Below, one piece after another: positions 51,056 to 61,904 of a stretch of 64,000 nt of DNA. The position numbers were made by a program, and so were the translations under genes. A model generated the notes under the pieces. It ran no database searches. It was given only the letters and a program-made list of their open reading frames with translations, and was not told where the DNA came from. The stretch is taken from contig JAHLJZ010000017.1 in NCBI GenBank assembly GCA_025602915.1, positions 349,910 through 413,909 on the forward strand, read 5' to 3'. The stretch's first letter is position 1. The number at the start of each line of letters is the position of its first letter. Source of the stretch: Paraphysoderma sedebokerense (Eukaryota > Blastocladiomycota > Physodermatomycetes > Physodermatales > Physodermataceae).

Positions 51056-53413
51056 TCACTTTTGTGGAGACCGATTTAAACTAGCCGACCGTGCTTCCCA
51101 TGTAGCGCCTAAATAGCCATTATCACCTTCACTATCCATTACAACATCCCTTGATGCTTCACTATATTGTGCATTACCACCAGCTGCAGTATAACTTTCT
51201 TCGACAGTTTTAAAGACACTCATTGGGAACACACCTCGACCACCTGTCATCAGATTCGTTCCCATAGCCCACCCGTCTTCGTATGCCGTTTCAATTGCAA
51301 TTGGGTCACCAGGGGTTACGAGGAGTTCGTCAGAGAGCTGCGGTGTATACGACAAGTTAGCTTTCTGGGTGTTTGACTGTTCTGGTGACGTAGGTGGTTG
51401 AGGAAGTGGACTTTCGTATTGATTCGACGATAGGGCAGGTGCCGCGACGGGGGAAGTATACACTGATGTCGCTAATTCTGATGGTTGAACTGTAGGTGGC
51501 GAGGACGGTACAGGGATGGACTGTGGTTGCTTCAATGGTGAAGACGGTACAGAAGACGGTGAATTCATATATTCAGGAATGTATGGCTGATTCTGGGTTG
51601 TCAAAGGCCAGTTGGATTGCGGATGAAGTACCGGCGATTGCTGTGGGTTAGAAACTGGTAGACTTTGCGGCGACAATGGTGATGGCGCAAAGTTTTGCGG
51701 GTTGAATGGTGGAGACGACATTGGGACTGATATTGCAGTGGGAAGATTCTGAAACGTAGATTGCGGTTGTGAAGTAAATTGCTGCTGCTGAACAGGGATA
51801 TTAGATTGTTGAAGCATGTTTTGAGGGGAAGGCAAAGCAATTGAATGTGGCCTCATGCTCATGGTGGAAGGCTGATGCTGAAGTTGATACTGAGGAGGTA
51901 CCGCCACCGACGACGGTCGGGAGTGCAGTTGGGATTGTGCCATAATGGTTTGCAGCGAGATAGGAGATGAATGTGAGGGCAGCGAGTGAGATAGAGGTCG
52001 CGATGTATTAGGATTATTACTAAAATTTACTGGAGGAGGTTGGTAAATCGAGGGAGAAGAAGTGCCCAGAGCTGGGGACGGCAAATTGGGTGCGGCGGAC
52101 ATGACACTCATCATTGATGTCGGCCTATCTTGACTTTGACCTGAAGACGATGGAGTGGACGAAAGTGACGGATTCATTGTTTCTTCCTTGTTCCTTTGTT
52201 CTCTCCTGTAAATGAATACCGAGAATGCGATACATCCGGCAATACCGATCACAATAGCGACTATAATTGCGGGATGCAAGCCGTTGTTAGAGGACGCACT
52301 ATTGGGATCAGCGCTCGATGAAAGACCAGTGCAATCAAGACCCGAAGCGGCGCATTTTCTGGCACAGGCTATTCCGAACAACCAGGGTTAAAACACACAG
52401 GTCATAACAGTTCAACTTAGCTAGTAATACAAACCCAACTCTTTGGAATCATATCCACATAGGCCAGGTTCATTCGTATCCCCATTGACACAATTCGAGT
52501 CTGGCACATTATCACTAATTTCTTTCTGTATGGCTTCCAAGGCAGGAATCCAAGTTTGATTACAGGTGTTTGATTTAGTACCGATAGCTTGCCTTATATC
52601 TCCATAATGTGTTTTGGAAGTGCTGGCACCTAATATAATAATAACATTATAGACGTGAATCAGACTGGTAGGTGACAGGCAAATAAAGCAGTGATTACAT
52701 ACAGCCGTTAAAAGGTTTCCAAGGAGTGTTAGTTCCAGAACAAATCTGTTCGCCGTATAAAAACAAGAAAGCACAGGCATTGGATTTATAGTAACGAATG
52801 GGTTCCTAGTTATGCCAACGAAAGAGACAAAGGAATGAAGTGAGAAACTACGGGAGCATTTGTCGGAGAAGTATAGGAGTCAATGTACCTGTGATAAGTC
52901 ACAATTCAGGTTAGGCATATCGCTTTTATATTTCTCCCCTTCATATTTAAGTATATATCGCTCCTGCGACAACAGTGAAAATAGGTAAGCATAGGATAAA
53001 CAAGAAGCAACACTAATGGAAGACAAAAAAAAAAAAATGAGAGTGGCCGACATACAAATATCGCATCGAATTCAGCACCTCTTGTGATGGCAATATTTCT
53101 TGAATCCCCAAACACTGTTGGCCAGACTTGTGGGTCTCGATACCATTCCTGCACTAGCATCGACATATTGAGCGGAACCCTCTTCGGGGATGTCATGAAT
53201 GCTGTACAACATTGGGTGGCACATCAAATAACAGAGAGCAAAGGGAAAGAAACGCATTTAGATTTGAGCAACAGAAAATCATTTGGATTGTAAGGTTAAA
53301 CACAAACCATTGCAATTAGTTGATTTTTCGACATTTGTACAAGGGACAGTCTGGGCGAGCGACCAATTGAGCAAACAAGACAACGATACCAGGAGCGACA
53401 GGGACCGGAGCAT
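51056..53413 (-). CDS. single-pass membrane protein with C-terminal SH3, copy 1
   Basis: Signal peptide MLRSLSLLVSLSCLLNWSLA starts at 53413 in a 106-nt first exon too short to show as a long ORF. A Cys-rich ectodomain over the next exons has AFMTSPKRVPLNMSMLVQEW, NLNCDLSQ, EPIRYYKSNACAFLFLYG, SKTHYGDIRQAIGTKSNTC, DSNCVNGDTNEPGLCGYDS and ACARKCAASGLDC. A TM helix (AIIVAIVIGIAGCIAFSVFI) is followed by YRREQRNKEETMNP. The cytoplasmic tail is about 330 residues of Ser/Pro/Gln with the motif SLQTIMAQ, ending in an SH3 domain (LSDELLVTPGDPIAIE, YEDGWAMGTN, GRGVFPMSVF) and the tail RSASLNR. The plan recalls the yeast fusion protein Fus1, but the ectodomain is unlike anything I recognise. Six exons. 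Likely a surface receptor, adhesin or scaffold (inference). Confidence 0.85.
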
Positions 53414-54480
53414 GGATTTCGACAGTGGATGCGATACAGCGGACAGGGATTATATCCTTCTTACGGATGGTACTGAAAAGCGGTGAGTTAATATCAGAAA
53501 AGAGTTTTTGGTGTGTTACCAAATGTAGCACTAATGTAGCAACTCATTGGCGGCAGATTGTAAGCATGAGCAACCTGCATTGTCACAGATACAGGGACAA
53601 TGCATGCTACATCGAATGAGAGCTTCGCACTAACTTCTGTCTCTTATGAATTCTATATTCATTGTGTATATTGTATCTACGATATCCTTGTCAGAGATAT
53701 GTGCTCTTCGTTGTGGATGAATGATGGAAAGCTGCATTCACGGAACATGTATCAATAGCAACGAAAATCTGCTGGCGATGCGATATCTGAGACGTAACTT
53801 CAACAAAACAGAAAACCGAACACATATATCCAAAATTTTTAAGCCCTAGTATTTTTGATATCTTTTCAACTGCAGGATATAAAAATTTAATCCGGTTGTA
53901 AAGAGAGTAAAGTTATCACTTCTACTCTAATTTCGAATTAATACAGATCGACAATCGTGATGTTGAATCCAACCAATAAATTAAAAGTTTGCCAAAAAAA
54001 AATGAGCAAAAAATCTTGATAATATAAAAAAGTGTCCCTATGTACTATATAATTATCCTTAAAGTACAGCACCTAGCTACGACCAAAAATGACACAGCAT
54101 TTACGATGCGTCGACTTGGATTGACATGAAATACATATGCGGGGCGGTATATACTTTTCAACTTTGTGTTATGATTAAATTTTTCGAATATTTCGCCTGA
54201 CATTTCAATTAAATACAGTTCTAGGTTGTACTAGCCATTTTATTCTTCAACAGTTTTGGGCGTTATATTCATAATTTTGTAGTGTTTGGTTACGTCAAAA
54301 TTGATCTTACAGTGTACCACCAGTTTTTTTCCCTATCTTTTTCCAATAGTTACTCTCTACTGCTAAACTAAAATTTTTACTTGAGAATCAATTAAAATGC
54401 GATTGGATTTTTTATGATCTAACTTACAAAAAATGAAATTCTAACTCTGATATTCCTTTTAACATGGTCATTTGTGATTG
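53414..54480. other. AT-rich spacer between SH3-protein copies 1 and 2
   Basis: About 1.07 kb. In the minus strand directly after the copy 2 stop (54480 down to about 53800) I looked for a remnant SH3 domain and found none. A short plus-strand ORF (53283-53486) overlaps exon 1 of copy 1 and is a shadow. Confidence 0.5.
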
Positions 54481-56219
54481 CTAAGGCCAGTTAGATTGTC
54501 CATTGAGGACTTTGTATGGATCGGATATCGGATACGATTGTGTGGTGTATATTTCTGGCTGCGCGGTAGTGTGATTGTGGAATGGTGAATGCAACCCTGT
54601 AACTGATGCTGTCGATTCTGAATTGTTGTGAAACGTAAGTCCGGGCTGTGAAGCATATTCTTGGTTTTGAGCAGGAATAGCCGATTGATAATGCATACAT
54701 TGATCGATGGAAGAACGCTGCGAGTGTAATTGAGATTGTGCGAAGATTGTTTGTAACGAAATAGGAGAGGATGCCAATAACGATGAGACAGGTCGCACAT
54801 CATTAATATTATTGCTAAAATAGGCGTGCCGATGTTCATAGGTTGATGGAGTGGAAGAATCCAGAGCAAATGAGTGTACATCGGGTGATTTACTCGGCGC
54901 TGATGTCGGTATGTCATGCTTTGTGATGTGTCGTGAAAATGATAAGACGGCTATGTACGACGGATTCATTGTTTCCTCTTTGTTCCTTTGTTCCCTCCTG
55001 TAGATGAATATTGAAAACGCAATACAGCCGGCAATACCGATAGCAACAGCGGCAATGATAGCGGGGTGTAAACCAGGATTATCCGACTGTTGGGTTTCGG
55101 TGGGTCCAGGGCGGGTTGAAAATTCAGCGCAGTCAAGCCCGGGGGCAGTACAATTCTTGCCGCAAGCTTATGCATATCGTTAATGACAAGATTCCAAGAA
55201 ATCCATACGGAGAAGGATAAAATTTATACCAATTTCTTTAGAGGCATACCCACACAAGCCAGGTTCATTGACATCGCCGCTGACACAATTAGAATCTCGC
55301 GCGTTAACAGATTTGATGCGATCTTCCAAAATCGGGAGGAGCGTTTGATTACAAGTATTCGGTTTAAAACCGATGCTTTGCCGTAGATCTTGGTAATGGG
55401 TTTTAGAAGTATTGGCACCTAAGTATCCGTATTAGCGTCAGGTACCGGTACAATTGACTTGTGAGTAAAAACAATGATCAGATGGAAGGCTGTGCTCACT
55501 TACAGACGTCTAAAGTACTCAATCCAGTGCTATTTGCACAATAGTTTTCCCCTAACATGAATATATTAGCACATGCGTGAGATCTGTAATATCGAATGGG
55601 CTCCTAGAGATGTCGTCAGATAATGTTCAATCGATTGCAATTATAGGGTTCTTTCAAATGGACATTGCAGTATTCAAAGTCGAATCAAAATAATATACCT
55701 GTGATAGATCACAGTTAGCGTTAGGATAATCTACTTTATACTTCTTTGCTTCATGTTTTAGAATATATCGATCCTGCGAAACAGTAAGTCAGTCTAACAG
55801 CGGGCAAGCAACGGGCAGTTGGGGAAAACTAGAAAAAACATGACATCTGACGACGTACAAAAATTAAATCAAAGTCGTTATCTTTGTCAATGATGGCCGA
55901 TCCAGATTCCCCAAAGAAAGTGGTCCAATTTTGTGGGAATTGAAACCAGTTTTGTATCAGTGGTTCCATATTGATCGGAACCCTGTGTGGAGATGACATG
56001 AATGCTAAGGAAAGTAGTGTATATTTAGTATGACATAGGTAGAAAGCAGAGGATGAAAAGAGCGGAAAGCTAAATTGATATTTTGATGAAGAGCTAAAGA
56101 AGCAAACCATTGCAATGCTTTGAGGTTTGTACATTAATGCAATTAAGGATTGCACTTTGGCCGAAAGACAAGTGGCACAACCAAGACAAGAATAGCAGAA
56201 GTGTGAAAGACCGGGACAT
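54481..56219 (-). CDS. paralogue of SH3 membrane protein, SH3 domain missing (copy 2)
   Basis: Signal peptide MSRSFTLLLFLSWLCHLSFG begins at 56219; the first exon ends with the same ..HCNG junction as copy 1. The ectodomain matches copy 1 block by block: AFMSSPHRVPINMEPLIQNW, DYPNANCDLSQ, EPIRYYRSHACANIFMLG, SKTHYQDLRQSIGFKPNTC, SNCVSGDVNEPGLCGYAS and ACGKNCTAPGLDC. TM and juxtamembrane (AIIAAVAIGIAGCIAFSIFI, YRREQRNKEETMNPS) are nearly identical to copy 1, as is SISLQTIF-type SPISLQTIFAQSQLHSQ. The protein stops at QSNWP, where copy 1 continues (HPQSNWPLTTQ...) for another 180 residues to the SH3 domain. The six-exon structure is intact, so it may be expressed as an SH3-less form or be a recent pseudogene. 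Confidence 0.8.
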
Positions 56220-57171
56220 TATCACAGCAGATATGATACAGAAAATATATAGTGCAGTGCTGGTTTTTGTATATTTTTAATGAAGGTGAGATCAGGAAGG
56301 AGTTGGCGCATTAATGCTCAAGGTATGCGGTGCGGAATGATGCGCATTACGCAAATCGTGACTAATTCATTGGCGAAGTGTTGTTCTTGCAATATTCCGC
56401 AGGTATTATTCTAAATTCTTATTTTTTGCTTGTTTATTATCCGATTCGTAATCTCTTCCTTACGTTGCGATTACTTTCTTTCGTTCGGAAAATTGAAATA
56501 TGTAATTTAGGTTGTGTTGGATCGTATTGTCGACATATATAACAGCAACTCGATCATTCGAAAATATTGACCGAATTGGGACTGATCGGATTGCAAGATG
56601 GACCACTTGAATTGGTTAGGTTAGGTAACAAATTCACCGTTTATCCGGCAATTGTCACAAGATCATCAAAGAATAGGTATATTGTTTATTTGGATGCGGT
56701 GAAGTTTTGACGTATTGCGTAGTTCCTCCACCGTAACTAGCCATGTGTTTCTGCATTGATGAGGTCTGAGATGCAGATAGAATATAGTAGCATATTTGGA
56801 GGGTGGGTTGAATTTAAATTCAGTCATGATTAGAGATCAATTATCATTTAAAACGTACTATAGTTCGCGCAGACTGTGTGCTGACTGTTCTAAGCAATGG
56901 TTCAACCGGCGGCATCAGATTCATTGTCCAGGCAGGGATGAAACGCTGGCTGAATTCCCTTTTTTATTCTGCTGAGGAACCGGGCCGTTGGAATATCACA
57001 CTTCGGCCCTTCGTCTTCTGCGATAACTATACGTTAGGCATACAACTATACCGTGATATCACAGCTAGCCAACCGCACGCCGACGCCCTGGCACCCGGTA
57101 ACAGATCCAGAAATCAGGATACATTCCCTCCTAGTGCATTGACGCAGACTGACACTCCCGCTCACTCAAAG
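56220..57171. promoter_or_regulatory. shared divergent upstream region, SH3-protein copies 2 and 3
   Basis: 952 bases between divergent starts. It contains a short TTAGGTTAGG tract at about 56616-56626. The long plus-strand frame from 56878 runs into the copy 3 start but has no signal-peptide logic, so it is taken as 5' UTR. Confidence 0.45.
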
Positions 57172-59359
57172 ATGGACACTCTTGTCAAAATACCATTAAT
57201 ATTAACCCTTGTCCTCTGTCTTGTCCGCTCAGCTCTTGCGCAGAATGCCACCTCCAACATCTCTGTCCCTTGCTTTGAACTCTCCGCCAGCCAGTACTGC
57301 AAAGGTTGGTTCCTATTCACACGCTTAGACCGAATCAAGAAAAGGAACTAAGCATTGCTCGATTCTCTCTTTCCATCCACTCAGGCTTCTCCAACAGAAA
57401 AAGACTGTTCCCAGTAAATACGACTCATGTATTGCAGTTCTTTTTCCTCGAAAAATTTTGGCCAAAAGTATTTGGGTCAAATAACGGCGTTTTCGCCACA
57501 AATTCTGCTGACTTTGATATGGTTTATGTGAGTTTTTTCTATATGATCAGCGATTCTATCCTTGCAAATATGACTGAATGAAATCCTTCTCCACTATTGT
57601 GGTCTTCTGATTAGGCAAAGTATGTGTTAGGCAACAAATACGAGGTGTTAAACTCGGAAGTTGGGGATTTATCATGCGATCTCAGCAAGGTAAAGATTGA
57701 CTTCAATTGTAGTCTCGGAATCTCCGTTGATATCAACATGGTATCCTAAACATCCAATTCTGTGGCCAACTTTTACATCCTTAGGCTCCCATACGATGGT
57801 ACAACACCAACAACTGCCACTACCTCGTCATGTACGGTCATCAGATATGTACCAATTCAACTGCTATATTTTCACCATTTGATGCATGTGAGCATATCAT
57901 TCTTTTACATTTTCTTTCTTTCAAATTATGCTGATCACACATATTACCAAAGGCCGCGATCCTGTGTACACCTACTACGACGATTTCACGCAAGCGATAA
58001 AAGCTAATCCCAGTTGTGACCAATCTGCATTGGAGAAAATAGTGAATCATCAAAAAAACATCACTACTTATGCCCCAACAGCAAACTGTGTGAATGGAAA
58101 TGAGAATGATGAATACTGCGGATACAACGTGAAGGAGAACGGTACACACATTTTTCCCGCCGTTATTCATCCTGAAGTCACTTATTCAATGATCGATATG
58201 CTAATGTGTCCTCACCGCTTCTCTTTTCTCTTATGCTTGATTAGCTTGTGCCAGGAATTGCACAGATCCGGCTTTGGTCTGCACCGATGCTTCTAAAACG
58301 TCACCATCCGGTTCCTCCCCATCCTCATCCAGTCCCCTCTCACCTGCCATCATCGCTGTGATTTCTGTTGCGGGTGTCGCTGTTTTGGCATTTTCAGTCT
58401 TCATTTATCAACGGGAAAAACGCAGCAAGGAGGAAACGATGAACCCTGGAGGACGTAAATCGGATATGGGCGCGCAAGGACATGTTTCTCTGCAGTCAAT
58501 TATGGCCCAGCACCAAAATCATAGCTCAAATGGAAATACCCCCGGAGACCAATTCAGACCGATATCAATAACTAATACGGAAGGGTTCAGACCACTTTCG
58601 CTTCCCCCGGGTATGATTCCTCCTATGTCACCATTATCCAATGGTCCCGATACGTATTCTCCAGTGGCCAATTCACAATACCAGAGATCACCCCCAATGC
58701 ATCCTCTACAGTCTGGTTCGCCTATTGGAGCAAATCAATATCTGTATCAGTCGCCACAAGCTCCGAACACCCAGACAGAAACTTCCATTTCTTCTACCAC
58801 ACCGCAAATCCCATCATCACCGACTACTCAATTTCAGCCCAGTTCTTCGATCCAGTCCTCGATCTTCTCTCCACCACAGCAAGGTCAAGGTCAATCCCAA
58901 TATCTTTCAGTGCAACAGTCGCCTAACTCGCCACCCTTGAATTCGCAAAGTCAGTTGTACGGTTATCTTCCCCCGTTACCACCCTCCCCCGCCTCACCGA
59001 CCTCTTTGACGTTTCCTTCACCAACGCTCTCTTCATCTTCACCTGCGAATGCCCCCATTCCGGCTCCACCCTCGACGATATCCGAAACAACAAGAACAGC
59101 ACTCAATACTTATGTACCGTGTCTTCCTGACGAAATCCATGTTCAATCTGGAAATCAAGTCGCAATTGAATTTATATATGAAGATGGGTGGGCTAGTGGT
59201 GTTAATTTGGCAACTGGAGAGACGGGTGTATTTCCGTTAAGCTGTTTCGTTGGTATGGATAATGATACTGATAGTGCAAAGACGGAAGGAAGGGATGGTT
59301 TTGATCAACATGAAAGATTAGCGAGAACTGTTAGTTTAAATCGAAATTTGGGAGCGTGA
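57172..59359 (+). CDS. single-pass membrane protein with C-terminal SH3, copy 3
   Basis: Inverted, more diverged paralogue. Signal peptide MDTLVKIPLILTLVLCLVRS ending ALAQ; start 57172 chosen because the signal peptide begins there. Ectodomain exons: GFSNRKRLFPVNTTHVLQFF, WPKVFGSNNGVFA, VGDLSCDLSK joined to APIRWYNTNNCHYLVMYG, RDPVYTYYDDFTQAIKANPS, NCVNGNENDEYCGYN and ACARNCTDPALVC. The Cys pattern and exon phases match copies 1 and 2. The TM segment is AIIAVISVAGVAVLAFSVFI, then YQREKRSKEETMNPG. The tail is Ser/Pro/Gln-rich with VSLQSIMAQHQ. SH3: CLPDEIHVQSGNQVAIEFIY, EDGWASGVN, GVFPLSCF; C-terminus RTVSLNRNLGA. About 580 residues. Function unknown; SH3 and conserved tail motifs suggest signalling to the cortex or cytoskeleton. 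Confidence 0.85.
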
Positions 59360-59713
59360 TACCTTGGGAATGAAACTATCGACGAATGACAATCAGACTA
59401 AGCCTAACCGATTTATTTCAATCATCATCCAGAAACAGACATGAGGTTTACAGTATTTAATTAAGCCATGGTTATTGTTAGTTAGATGAAACCGAACATC
59501 GTGTGGGAGTAGTACATTCGTGGTACATTAGTAGGAAATAATACCTTATTTTAGACTTGGAGCCTATTAAAAGTAATGGAATAAATTAATGAAATCATTC
59601 TACGTATTGATACAATTTGCGATGACCGTTTCATCTGACCTTTTGACCGATGGTGGCAAAAATTTGCCAGAATAAGTTGCATCATTATCTACTTTGACTG
59701 AATCTGCGCCATC
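59360..59713. other. intergenic between copy 3 and tRNA-Gln
   Basis: About 350 AT-rich bases. No coding feature; presumably the 3' end of the copy 3 transcript. Confidence 0.4.
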
Positions 59714-59796
59714 GGCCTTATAGTGTAGTTGGTCATCACATGGGACTTTGATATAAAAGTGATCCCAAGACCCCAGTTCGAATCTGGGTAGGGCCT
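59714..59796 (+). tRNA. tRNA-Gln (UUG anticodon) with about 10-nt intron
   Basis: Acceptor arms GGCCTTA and TAGGGCC pair (one G-U). The D arm contains AGTGTAGTTGGTCATCAC, the anticodon stem is TGGGA/TCCCA, and the T arm is CCCAG-TTCGAAT-CTGGG. The loop reads CTTTGA, giving anticodon TTG, followed by about 10 extra bases (TATAAAAGTG) at the canonical intron site after position 37. It looks functional; A and B box sequences are conserved. Confidence 0.85.
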
Positions 59797-60102
59797 CTTG
59801 ATTAGTTATATTGTTCCTCACAGAGCCATTTCTCAGCCATTTCTCCTTTTCGTCACAAAAGTTGTCTCTAAGAATCAATCACTCAGTGGAATTTATTAAT
59901 GAACGTCCATGAGACGCCCTTTATATTTATTGTCAGCTGCAAGTTACCGGGAGTAACTTGAGGAGTATAATGTACTATGTAGGTCCACAAAGAAACCGTT
60001 GACATTGATATATTACAAGCACCATTGCCGTTGAATCAAGTTTTTAAATCTCTTTGTGCCTACTCAGCACAATCAAATAACTTCAGACACGACGGTCGCA
60101 TC
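59797..60102. other. spacer between two tRNA genes
   Basis: About 306 bases, nothing recognised. Confidence 0.4.
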
Positions 60103-60198
60103 GGCCCGATGGTCTAGTGGTATGATTTTCCCTTAGGGTTGATTCTCCTCTGAATCATGATTTGGGAGAGGTCCCGGGTTCAATCCCCGGTCGGGCCC
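60103..60198 (+). tRNA. tRNA-Pro (AGG anticodon) with about 24-nt intron
   Basis: Acceptor GGCCCGA pairs perfectly with TCGGGCC. The D arm is TGGTCTAGTGGTATGAT, the anticodon stem TTCCC/GGGAG, the loop TTAGGG+T (anticodon AGG), and the T arm CCGGG-TTCAATC-CCCGG. A 24-nt insertion follows position 37, the usual nuclear tRNA intron site; it contains GATTC and GAATC, which can pair with each other. A TTTT terminator follows at 60199. Confidence 0.92.
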
Positions 60199-60962
60199 TT
60201 TTACCATCCCTACTAATTAATTAATATTTTGCCTCGGTAGCACTGAATTTGAATATTTTCTTCTGTGAGCGACGTATGTATCTGTTCAGTGTTCGCTTGG
60301 ACACGGCCCATAGCACTTAGGAATGTTACGATTTCAAACCTGAAATTTATGACTCAGACTACATAAAGCCGAGTCTATGTAAACTAAATATCTTTAATAT
60401 AAGTGGATCATCAATGCAGAATAGGAAAAATGGTCGCTTTGGGGGGCGAAAACTCAAAGCAGTGAAATACAATGCATCCAGGTCCCAGGACAAGCAAACA
60501 ACACCCTTGGGTCCTACCGCAGTGGCACCAAGTATGATAAGCGATACAGATATACATAAAAGTATAGACTACAAAGATATGAATTAATTAACGTTATGCT
60601 CTAAGAAAGCACGAAAGAGAATAATGTCAATCGAAGATAATAATTTAGATTAGGTTAGGTAAACTTCACAGCTTAAGTTTGTGAATTGTGATTAATTCTA
60701 GATGTGAAATTTCTTTGGCAGGTGAAATGCCAATTCGCACAATTTTTTTAACTGAACTCATACCGCAGTTAAAAGAAGAATGTGTCAAATGAACTTCGCA
60801 AAAACACAGTAACTGAAGGTGTGTGGGACGTCTTTACTGAACCGCCATATGAAGGCGGGCACGTGACCTTAAATTATCATTAAATGGGCTTATTTTGATT
60901 GGCTCGTTTAATTAATCGCCCGTCGCAATCTTTCTTCAATATCCTCACTACATTCTTGCGAA
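60199..60962. other. intergenic, transition to repeat-rich region
   Basis: About 760 bases without a supported gene. A TTAGGTTAGG-type tract is present near 60648-60660. From here on, low-copy TTAGG motifs become frequent. Confidence 0.45.
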
Positions 60963-61560
60963 TTGCGAACAAGTCCGATAATGGCAGGAATACAAACCCC
61001 ACCATCTGCATACTCGCAGGTCTTCAACTGTTCTTGCTCTTCCTCCCCGTCCTCCGGATCCCTGCTGCCTAAGTCGCTGTGGGTAAAGTTGGCTGTCGGA
61101 CAGCCCGTGAAGGTCCCGACAGAGAATTGTGACGATATTGCAGATTTAGTCGATGCTATCAAACATAAACTTCAGAACAGTCTGGCAAAAGTCGACTGCA
61201 ATAGGATATATCTTCAGCTTTCTGAAGATACTAATCCTCTCGATCCAGCGCTTAGTATGTTGGAACTTGTTCAGTTACCAAAATTTCAGAACACTTCCAC
61301 TGCACCACTATTGGCAAAAGTTACGGCATCGTCAGGTGACTTTCTTTTCATATTTGTGTGTTAGTTTTTATTCCAGACGGACTGAATAAGCCTTCATCTC
61401 AGACGACGTTCAATCAGCTATGCAAACTATGGATAACCAGGCGGCACCTGCGAAGGCCCCGTCACAGTCGTCATCATCTCAATCTCGGCCCACTTCGTCT
61501 CACTTTCAAGATCCCTGTGACGACATTGGCAGCAGAATCGATATTCTGCGTCTAGGTTAG
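60963..61560 (+). pseudogene. Crinkler-like N-terminal domain, truncated
   Basis: The translated block SLWVKLAVGQPVKVPTENCD, DIADLVDAIKHKLQ, VDCNRIYLQLSED and FQNTSTAPLLAKV resembles the ubiquitin-like N-terminal domain of Crinkler-type (CRN) proteins found in chytrids, Glomeromycotina and oomycetes. A 67-nt intron (61336-61402) joins it to DDVQSAMQTMDNQAAPAKAP, a flexible linker. The reading frame then ends inside a TTAGGTTAGG tract (stop TAG at 61558-61560), so the C-terminal effector or NTPase domain normally expected is absent. The N-terminal start is uncertain (60963 or 60981). A minus-strand ORF over the 5' part (60908-61162) is an alternative reading, judged weaker. Probably a gene cut by an inserted retroelement. 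Confidence 0.55.
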
Positions 61561-61904
61561 GTTAGGCATATTAAAGGGGTTTTATTGTCCTTGTACAAGG
61601 AACATATAACCACACAAATCGGATCCTTAGCATCAGATAGGTACATATCCTTAGCATCAGATAGGAATAGTAGGAATACAGTGTTTGTGCAATGGGTACA
61701 TAATGTAATAGGAATATAGACAATGAACGACTTGATATATAGTTCGCTTCCCTTCATACTTTCCACCTTAAACTACCCGCAGTTTCCATGTCATAATCGG
61801 GATTCTGATGTCCGTAGTTCTAGGTTTCGGAGTGAGATATGTAAACACGACTTCAGTGTGGTATCTTGTTCGAGGATGCGTTGTATGGTCTAAATCCTTA
61901 GCAT

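Noticed and set aside
56878-57171. N-terminal extension of SH3-protein copy 3
   Set aside because: The open frame continues upstream of MDTLVKI, but the signal peptide would then be buried; the paralogues start directly with their signal peptides.
60908-61162. Minus-strand ORF of 84 codons overlapping the Crinkler-like gene
   Set aside because: The plus-strand frame shows a family-like fold, an intron and a Ser/Gln linker; the minus-strand frame has none of these. It is not excluded fully.
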